A DNA stretch of 64,000 nt, taken from positions 402,811 through 466,810 of the forward strand of contig CAJNDS010002365.1 of assembly GCA_905221605.1 (NCBI GenBank), read 5' to 3'. Below the pieces are notes generated by a model. It was not told the origin of the DNA, searched no databases, and saw nothing but the letters and a program-made list of their open reading frames with translations. Origin of the DNA: Symbiodinium natans (taxonomy: Eukaryota > Sar > Dinophyceae > Suessiales > Symbiodiniaceae). Numbering within the stretch: position 1 is the stretch's first letter; each line of letters begins with the position of its first letter. Of the stretch, positions 57,190 to 64,000 are shown in pieces. Made by a program: the position numbers and the translations under genes.

Positions 57190-57790
57190 GTCGGGAGCAT
57201 GATCTCCCTTGCAGGTGCATGCAAATGTTTCGGACATTGTCCGCACAAACTGTTCATCGTTCGACGTCAGTTTCCAACTGTACCGGATTGGCGAACCATC
57301 TTTGCCAACCAAGCCTGAAAACGGGCGCTTGCCATCCCCAGTAGGCACACCTTTAAGGCCATTCTATGACCACACCCCTACCTGCAGGTAGTTCACCACT
57401 AAGAAGCTAGAGCTTGCGATGCACCGCGAACAAAGCTTGCAGATGGTTCTGGTAGCCCGGCTGATCCTCATGTCGCACGGACTTTCTCCAGGGGGTGCTG
57501 CTCCAGAAAACGACTTTCATCCCCCATTCCCTGGCAACATTCATTGCCGAGATGACCCGCTCCACGGTGTCATTCGAGGTTCCATCAACCTCTTGGGTTA
57601 TGGGCAGGATGAGTACTTGGTGCATATCTTCCCGCGTGTAGACTCGAACGCGAACACGTGCAGAATTCGATAAGCAAGGTTGAGTATTCGGTCTGGAGTT
57701 CCGCAAGTCGGCATGGAGAAGTTGACCAGTTGGGTTGGATTGGGTTCGAAAGTGTTTCCCAACGAGTTGATGCATGCAGTGAAGACTCAA
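57190..57790 (-). CDS. Unknown minus-strand gene fragment (two exons)
   Basis: The upstream exon (about 57.68-57.41) reads RVYTREDMHQVLILPITQEV, DGTSNDTVERVISAMNVARE, WGMKVVFWSSTPWRKSVRHE and NHLQALFAVHRKL. The downstream exon starts after a GGTCATAG acceptor near 57.37, reads NGLKGVPTGDGKRPFSGLVG and KDGSPIRYSWKLTSNDEQFV, and ends near FACTCK (about 57.20). The first looks like an alpha/beta fold (VLILPIT, MKVVFWSST as strands). Family unknown. The order of the two exons assumes the stop after HRKL is read through by splicing; otherwise they are two separate pieces. It is partly abutted by the dispersed repeat at 57.97-58.16. Confidence 0.4.
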
Positions 57791-57964
57791 AGATGAGTCG
57801 AGGCAGTCAACAAGCCTGAGCTACTGCAAGCGGGCTAGAGACTCTCTTCCAAGGATATTGGGCATGACCCAAGATGAAACGGTGGTCTGATGCTTTATGG
57901 GGGTCAGCTCAGGTCTGCTGGAACTCGTTTCTTGTTTGTGACCTGGTGTGGTGACCAGCAGTGA

Positions 57965-58155
57965 CTCAAGCCAAGTTCGAGCTGCACAGAGCTCAGTGGA
58001 GTCCCTAAGAGGCACTGAAGTATCTTTATTTTTCCACGTCTGGCAGACGGTGTTTCTGTTTCTGAAGAGCCGTGCTCGCCTTTGGCTTCAAGACGGCGGA
58101 GCTCTAGAACTGTGAAGAGCGCAGTGAAGAAAAGAGTCCGTACTTTGTGCTGTGA
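57965..58155 (-). repeat. Dispersed repeat, copy 2 (inverted relative to copy 1)
   Basis: Reverse complement begins ACAGCACAAAGTACGGACTC, translates through FFTALFTVLELRRLEAKGEH and ends near VQLELGLSHC. It is related to 50551-50749 in opposite orientation, 7.4 kb away. Confidence 0.7.
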
Positions 58156-58554
58156 GGGTTGAGTGTAGTCTTGACCTGAGGAGAAAGGCATTGCGCAGCA
58201 AAGGCAAGGCTTTATACAAGACCGCGTCCACGCCGGCGAGTTAGCGATTGAGGGATTGGCCGGACTCGAGAATGTGAGCGATCTCCAAGCATACGGCGAC
58301 CCTTAGATTGGAAGATGTCAAACATCGACTTCCGAGCGGTTCCGGCCGTACGATCCTGCCTTTTGCTGTCTGGAGTTCTGGATTCTGTTCTCGGGCCGGA
58401 TAACCTCGAGCGGGAAGCTTTCTCCAGGTCAAGAAGCCGAGCGCTACCCAGATGCGATCTTTCCACGACGAGAAGTCAATGGTCGGCAAACTGGGCAACC
58501 ACGTCTGATCGGGCAAACACATCTCTTTTTCACCGTCTTTTTTCACAGGTGGAG

Positions 58555-59516
58555 ACCTTGGTGGTAAGTCGCTACCCGGAACATCTGGGTCCCCTGCGCC
58601 AAGGTACCCACTGGCAATGCACCCATATTTCCCGAAGACGAACTGGACATGTTCTCCTCAGGAAGATTCTAAGGTGGAGAGAGAATATTCATGCGTTGCT
58701 GCTGCATCATCCAATGCTGTTGCTGTTGCCCCTCCAATTAAGAAAGGCAAGAGTATATGCACTTTCGAGCACGCGCGAGCTGGGTTTTTGGTCTTCAAGA
58801 CGATGTTGGAGAGCGTGCAAATGATAGCGATGATGACTTGCGTCACGATGAGGATCCATGATCCAACCCTGGCGAGCCAGAGCCGACCAGTGCCTCGATG
58901 GGCATTTCATGCCTATGGCAACTACAAAACTGTGTTGGGAACGGTAGCTGGCTTCACGGATGAAGAAGAGAAAGACAAGGCCACTGGATGGAGGGAGGTC
59001 GTAGATCACGAGACCAGACGTTTGATCAAATGGGAATGCCATTGCATGTGGCATCTCCCCTCGGAGTATGCAGGGAGATTCAATCTTGCAATGCCGTCGG
59101 ATATGTGGCAACAGGTGTGGCAGATGCTGAGCGAAGGCATTGGTGATCTGGAAGCTGAAGAGCAAGCTCTGAAAAAGCTGGTGAAGGATGCGGTTGTCCA
59201 GCAAGATCGTGAGTTTGACGAGGCAGAGAAGAAACGAAAGAGGATCGCTGAGCTTGCAGCAGCAGAAGCGGAGGCGAGTAAGAAGGCCCGAGTTGAACGA
59301 GAAGAGTCGGTGCATTCACCGACCTCAGAGGCTTCGCCGGTGCTGGATGCTGCAACGATCGCGCAAATCGGCGAGCAAGTGAGAGCAAGCTTGAGCGTGG
59401 CGGATCTTGAGAAGATGCTGAATGAAAGGAAGAGATCATCGGAGCCAAGCAAGTCTTCGCGAGATGTGAACGCTGCGGAGAAGAAAGATGACCCTTCTGG
59501 TGAAGATCTGGATTGA
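58555..59516 (+). CDS. Unknown nuclear-type coiled-coil protein
   Basis: A plus-strand frame opens after a clear polypyrimidine-AG acceptor (TTTTTTCACAG, 58541-58551) and runs to TGA at 59516. From the Met at 58617 it is 299 residues. Residues 90-165 have a folded look (PRWAFHAYGNYKTVLGTVAG, CHCMWHLPSEYAGRFN, SDMWQQVWQMLSEG). Residues about 170-230 are a long charged coiled coil containing KKRKR, a plausible nuclear localisation signal. The C-terminus is acidic and Ser-rich. No catalytic motif or named domain is recognised. Because the frame is open back to the acceptor, the real protein probably begins in an upstream exon (MSNIDFRAVPAVRSCLLLSG at 58315 is a candidate region), and this would be the terminal exon. 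Confidence 0.6.
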
Positions 59517-60421
59517 GGTGCTTGCAGACCTCATTGGGTTGTGAAAAGCCCTGCAGCCGTTTTAGGGACGCCGTGGCTTCCGCGCCGCCAGCGTTTTTCC
59601 ATTGGTTTCAAGGAGCTTGAGTCAGCGCGTGTGTTTTTCGCTTGGTTGAAGCGGCAGCAAAGTGATGATGTCTTCTGATTGCTGCCTGTTTGTCTTTTTG
59701 GACCTGCCGCTACGTTGGTGGCGTTACGATTTGCCAACGAGTTTTTGGTTCTTTCCTGGAGTTTGCGAGACTGAAGGCTATGTCCACGTCGAGGTCGAGT
59801 ACTGAAAATGGGGTGAGCCTGAAACTTGCACTAATTCGTTTCAACGTGTTTGCCACAACGAACTCTTGGAGACTTTCCAAGACATCCCTGTCTAGTACAG
59901 GTGGATGTAAGTTGAATTTGTTTGTCACGTGGTTTTGACAACGAACTCTTGGGTACCAGTTGGACCCAGGACAACCTGCCTCATGGTGGGAGCTTGCATG
60001 AGTTTAAGTTTAATGTCAGAGATCGTCTTGTGTGTGTCGTTTGTTTCGTTTTGGTGGCGAGTACACACCAAGGGAATGTGGCCTGGGCATCCCCGTAGTG
60101 TTGAAGTGCCGAGCAGTGCTTGGACTTCGGATCTTTGACATGAACCCTCAGCAAAATGCGGGGGGTGGAAGATCGTGGCTGATCATTGATGGTTTTGTCA
60201 TATTTTGGATCAGCTTGTATAGATTTGTTTTGCTTCGGAGTGATTGGGAATCGTTGTGATCCCATCCTCGATGCTTTTGCCTCGATGATTTCCCTAGGAA
60301 ATCATACGAGTATGTTTTTGCCCAATACGCTACTTTGAGTGAGTGTGCAGAGAGTAGGAACTTTGTTCTGAAGCTCGTTAAAGCTCACCACTGAATTCGT
60401 TTAGTTTGCGCACTTCGTGAC

Positions 60422-60433
60422 TTTTGGCTCAAG
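60422..60433 (+). other. Possible dinoflagellate spliced-leader relic
   Basis: TTTTGGCTCAAG is identical to the last 12 bases of the conserved 22-base dinoflagellate spliced leader and is followed by G. The preceding bases (GTGAC) do not match the upstream leader (GCCA). Such relics mark genomic insertion of reverse-transcribed mature mRNA in these algae. No intronless gene follows immediately, and a chance match is possible. Confidence 0.35.
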
Positions 60434-60820
60434 GCCTGCGAGTGAAAAAGAGTGTGTCCGCACTTGGTTTAGATAGGCCGGGTTCGTGCTTTCAAGGGAA
60501 AAGGTACCAGAGGGACCTTCGGCTTTTAACGGATGGGGCAAGTGGGGCAAAAAAGGTTTGCGGGGCAAGTAGTAACAATCAGTTAGCGGTCCCCGTTTGC
60601 ACGCGCACTGTAATTCTGGTTTGCTGTTCACGCCTCAAAAGAGCAGAGTAATAAGCATGAGGCACCTGGGTCGCTCCATGCTCGCGACGGTCATCACTTC
60701 TGAAGCTTCGCTTTTTCGAACTGATCGGCTCGCAGTTCCAAAAAAGCCCCGCTCCCTTCTTTTTGGACGCGGTTTGGTTCCAACAACTCCGGATTGCAAG
60801 CCCCACTCCCTAACTATTTG

Positions 60821-60955
60821 GTGCAATTGGTTTGCTTACTGGTGCATCTTCGCTTACTATGTGCGGTTGTTCTGCTTATTGGTGCGCCTTCGCTTTGCTT
60901 GCTGGTGTGTCTTCACTTTCTGTGCTGTTTTGTTTGTTGGCACATCTTCGATCAC
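60821..60955. repeat. Degenerate minisatellite
   Basis: Four diverged units of roughly 30-40 bases built on TTGCTTACTGGTGCATCTTCGCTT (variants TCTGCTTATTGGTGCGCCTT, TTGCTTGCTGGTGTGTCTTC, TTTGTTTGTTGGCACATCTTC). Confidence 0.6.
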
Positions 60956-61591
60956 GATAGGCAACTTGCTCTAGAGGCGCTTGTCTTGCTCCCCTTCCGA
61001 CAGCACATAGGTTAGCAGAGGAAGGTTGGTAGCTGACATCCAGAAGCACAAGGTCAGCTCCTTACATGTGTGCAATCAAAAGTCCAAGTGCCCAAAAGCG
61101 GAAGCTGCGACAGGAGCAACCTCGGGATCTGAAGATCACAGCTTCGTTGGATGTCGTGTCCTTCGGACACGGTGCTTCTACTGAAAAAGCGACAGAAGAA
61201 TCACAGGCGTTGAAGAAGCGTTCGACGAAGATACCAAAAATCTTGCATGACCCTGCGTACCTTCTGCCCTAGCATTTTGGAAGTTTTAGAATCATGACTA
61301 TCTTTAAGTCAGTAAGCTTCCTCGGAGCAGCCCTCCCTGTGCAAACTGCCCCCCGAAGCCATCTCTCCTCGAACCATCTCAAACGTTTACGTGCCCTACA
61401 ACAGACCCTTAACAAGCAACGGCGCATGAAACTGAGCATTGTGTGAACATCTAAATGTTACAGCAACAAGGCTTAGCCACGGATAAATAGGGTTTAGGAT
61501 TGAAGGTTCAGATCCGCAGCAAGCTGAAACTACCTTCCCTTCCCTTCCCTACGCTCCGCTACCGGGCCCCTCCCTGGCCTGTGTTGTTGCA

Positions 61592-61662
61592 GACGCCCCA
61601 ACCCTAAACTCTAAACTCAAAGAACCCAAGCCCTAAACCCTCAATTCTAAAACCAAAGCACT
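61592..61662. repeat. CCCTAAA-like remnant
   Basis: Units such as CCCTAAACTCTAAACTC and CCCTAAACCCTCAATTC; degenerate telomere-like sequence upstream of the PARP gene. Confidence 0.65.
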
Positions 61663-61846
61663 TAATAAAAACCTGCTGGTGAAACTTAGGCGGCCGGAAT
61701 GCATCGCGTGGTTTCGAGCACTGAGGCTGGCATTGCGGAGACTTCCATAGACTTGCAACAACCGGGCATCATTATTGTCATCTTACCTGTGTCTTGTTTT
61801 TGCCATTCATATTTCCTCTCTGGAGTAGCTCCTTCATCGGGCCGTC

Positions 61847-61906
61847 ACTGGTGATGAAAAAGCCCTAATTATAATATCTTTTCATGGGTTTTTCTCCATC
61901 ACCAGT
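61847..61906. repeat. Small hairpin, possible MITE remnant
   Basis: ACTGGTGATGAAAAAGCCC is mirrored by GGGTTTTTCTCCATCACCAGT, giving a stem of ten perfect pairs plus an imperfect extension, with an AT-rich loop of about 20 bases. Confidence 0.55.
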
Positions 61907-62547
61907 AAACATTAGAAGCAAGTGCTATTAAGGGCATAATGAAGGACTAATAAAAACCCCACTTTGTTGTTTCGCTAATTATTTTTCTTCGTTTGTAGGC
62001 TCGCTTGTACAACTAATATGCTCTTTCACACTACAGCCACAGGGAAATCCGTGATGTCTTCTGAAGAAGCTTCCTTTGTGGCTCAGGATTAAGGTCCCGC
62101 GCATAGGTTTCAGGTTTTAGGTTCAGATAGAGTTCCGGGTTCAGAGTTTGGGGTTTGGTGTCTTGGGTTCATGGAATGCTGGCACAACTGTCTGCAGTAA
62201 AGTGTTGCCCAGGGCTCGTCCATCCGATCAAGCGGGTCAGGCACGGCATCGTTTTTGTTCTTTCGTGTTTGCTGCCGCTGACGCTGCTGAAAGAGCGTAT
62301 GTCACAATCCGCTGTATCATCCCAGTGTCCATTTCATTTTCCATCTTCTTTTCCATTTGATTCTTGATTACTCGGGTAATGTAATCCTATATTGTATGTA
62401 GCTAGTGCGTTTCTCTTGACCGCCTCATGTCTTCATGGCAAAGCCTTGGGTTGGTGAGCCTCTACTTGCATTCAGCGGCCCAAAGTGCTCAGGTTGAGTC
62501 TTGGACTAGGTAAGTGGTCCTGGATATTTTCCACTCACGTGTGAGCC

Positions 62548-63840
62548 ATGGTTAAAGATCAACGCCGCAAATTCGTTTCCGTTCGCTGGTATGAGGATGA
62601 GCGGGCCAAGCGCAACGGTCTTGAGAGGGATCTTGCTCAGATGCGCATGGGCCATGAGAGTGCCCTCAAGAAGTTGACCAAGGAGTTGCGGGCTGCTCAG
62701 ACAGATGTTGCTCGAGAGCGAGAGGCGCGAGAAGTTGCCGAAGTCCAGCTGCTCAGCGAACGAGACCGGCGCCAAGCATGTGAGGAGCAGGTCAGTGAGT
62801 TGCAAGGACGTTTGAATCTCCTGACAAAAAGTCAGAGTCTCAGACATCGTGCATGTTGGCAGTACTGCATGAATGGCTGCTGGCATGCTTTCACGCCTGA
62901 AGGTGATGAACAGATGCATGAGGCTTATCTGGCCTTCCTCGATGACACGCAGAACAGAAGCCGCTCAAGAATCCTTGCTGGTGGAGTTGAACGCATTGTG
63001 GACTTCGACCGGATGCTTCAGATCAACCCTTCCACAAACAGATCGCGTGATATCCGCATCTGTGCCGGAGTGCCCCAGAACTGGGCAAGTGCTCCATCAG
63101 CTTTGTTGACGCAAAGTGTTCAAGTGCATACTTTTCAGGTGAAAGTCACGGATCCGCGGATTCTCGATAGTGTTGGTGAAATCCTGCGCTCAACAAGTCA
63201 CAATGCATCTTGCGCATGTATGCAAACGGCAAGGGTCATTACTGTTCACCGGATCGAGCATTTTCAGCTCTGGCACAGATACAAGGCTAGACTCACGGCA
63301 GTCCGAGAGGATCAGGCAAGATACAGTGTGCAGCGCACAAGGGCAGAGCTTCTGTGCGACCCCGGAGTGCACGAACAGGTGTTGTCAGATGCCCAGCAAA
63401 CATTTAGCTGCGGAGAGACTTTGGCTGAAGATGTGGATGAGAAGATCTTGCTGCATGGTACATCCCATGATAAGGCGGTGTCCATTTTGCAGGAAGGTTT
63501 TGATCATCGATGTGGCTTGAACGGCATGTACGGTGATGGCACCTACTTCACATCTGCTGCCTGTAAAGCTCACCAGTATGCGATGGAAGAGTGTGGTGAA
63601 CGGACTTTGCTTCTTTGTCGCGTGGTGCTTGGTGACGCCTTCCACACGACGAGGATCCTCCGGGGCCAGAGGAGGCCCCCGAAGCGAACAGGCGCTGATG
63701 GCACTTACAGCTCCGTCATCGTGAATCCGGGCACTGTAGAAGGGCATCACAACCCCCAGGCCCAGCAGATTCACCAGGAGTTTGTCATCTTCCACGGTGA
63801 GCAAGCCTATCCAGCATTCGTTGTACGCTACACGCTTTAA
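62548..63840 (+). CDS. WWE-domain poly/mono(ADP-ribose) polymerase-like protein
   Basis: A single uninterrupted frame of 430 residues with a good start context (GAGCCATGG) and a TAA stop. Residues about 20-95 form a charged coiled coil. Residues about 100-180 match a WWE domain (ACWQYCMNGCWHAF, then GVERIVDFDRMLQIN), which binds ADP-ribose units or ubiquitin-pathway partners. Residues about 265-430 are a PARP catalytic domain: LLHGTSHDKAV with His303, GMYGDGTYFTSAACKAHQYA with Tyr333, LLLCRVVLGD, and QEFVIFHGEQAYPAFVVRY with Glu411. His-Tyr-Glu is the triad of chain-forming PARPs; many WWE-PARPs have Ile or another residue at the third place, so polymer synthesis is possible here (inference). 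Intact motifs argue against a pseudogene. Absence of introns, unlike the left-hand genes, may mean retroposition, or that introns lie in a 5' untranslated part. Confidence 0.93.
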   Translation: MVKDQRRKFVSVRWYEDERAKRNGLERDLAQMRMGHESALKKLTKELRAAQTDVAREREAREVAEVQLLSERDRRQACEEQVSELQGRLNLLTKSQSLRHRACWQYCMNGCWHAFTPEGDEQMHEAYLAFLDDTQNRSRSRILAGGVERIVDFDRMLQINPSTNRSRDIRICAGVPQNWASAPSALLTQSVQVHTFQVKVTDPRILDSVGEILRSTSHNASCACMQTARVITVHRIEHFQLWHRYKARLTAVREDQARYSVQRTRAELLCDPGVHEQVLSDAQQTFSCGETLAEDVDEKILLHGTSHDKAVSILQEGFDHRCGLNGMYGDGTYFTSAACKAHQYAMEECGERTLLLCRVVLGDAFHTTRILRGQRRPPKRTGADGTYSSVIVNPGTVEGHHNPQAQQIHQEFVIFHGEQAYPAFVVRYTL

Positions 63841-64000
63841 GCTCCAATAGCTTTCTGGAGTGAAATGAAAATCTGGATGCACAGTGGCAGAGATTGTTCT
63901 GTAGGAGCTTGGCCTTATGAACCCTATGCGCCATTGGACATGACGCGTGCAGAAAAAAAGGGGTTTATGGTGTCTGCCTTGGACTGGATGCTTGGAGCCA

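Larger units (their letters stand above)
59520..62540. other. Non-coding stretch between the two plus-strand genes
   Basis: About 3 kb without a supportable gene. It holds a spliced-leader-like 12-mer (60422-60433), a degenerate minisatellite (60821-60955), CCCTTCC pyrimidine repeats (61545-61565), CCCTAAA remnants (61592-61662), a hairpin (61847-61906) and TTTAGG-like sequence (62105-62170). Confidence 0.5.

Noticed and set aside
58315-58824. Plus-strand 169-codon frame overlapping the coiled-coil gene
   Set aside because: Its second half overlaps the better-supported frame in another phase. Only its first part, before the splice acceptor at 58551, may be an upstream exon.

Overview
This window looks like nuclear DNA of a dinoflagellate, most likely a Symbiodiniaceae-type alga. 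Four things point there. Genes are cut into many short exons. Introns follow the AG|G pattern and several use GC instead of GT as donor. Degenerate TTTAGGG/CCCTAAA blocks are scattered through non-coding DNA. Every well-supported gene left of about 58.2 kb is on the minus strand and both supported genes to the right are on the plus strand, as in the unidirectional gene blocks of these algae. No bacterial, organellar, rRNA or tRNA gene was recognised. Exon limits were found by eye (reading frame, splice sites, family motifs) and are approximate unless a frame check is stated.

0.45-26 kb (minus strand): one very large gene for a four-domain, 24-helix voltage-gated cation channel of the Cav/Nav family. 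Its exons can be followed from domain I S1 (25.94 kb) to domain IV S6 (0.45 kb). The readable pore loops of domains I, III and IV carry glutamate (TMEGW, STTEGW, STGEAW), which suggests Ca2+ selectivity. Two other complete multi-exon genes lie on the same strand inside introns of domain IV. One is a degenerate mitochondrial-carrier-family protein (5388-7806, 307 residues, all frames consistent), between S3 and S4. The other is a zinc-ribbon plus HIT-like protein (1402-3797), between the pore loop and S6. This nested layout is the most striking feature of the window.

26-48 kb (minus strand): a candidate N-terminal exon (26.4-26.8), a charged protein with a C-terminal membrane segment (28.6-29.7), and several partly readable multi-exon genes of unknown function (35.3-35.8, 42.0-44.8, 45.8-46.8, 47.4-47.9). 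Microsatellites and gene-poor DNA lie between them.

48-58 kb: repeat-rich DNA around the point where strand polarity changes. It holds telomere-like repeats, CGTGAA palindromes, a 46-unit CTG tract inside a poly-Gln frame, a GGCCCT tract, a duplicated CxxC exon, a fold-back element with 72-bp arms flanked by other direct repeats, an AT-rich kilobase, and a minus-strand gene fragment at 57.2-57.8.

58.3-64 kb (plus strand): a nuclear-type coiled-coil protein and an intronless WWE-PARP protein with an intact H-Y-E triad. The DNA between them holds a 12-base match to the dinoflagellate spliced-leader 3' end, a degenerate minisatellite and a small hairpin.
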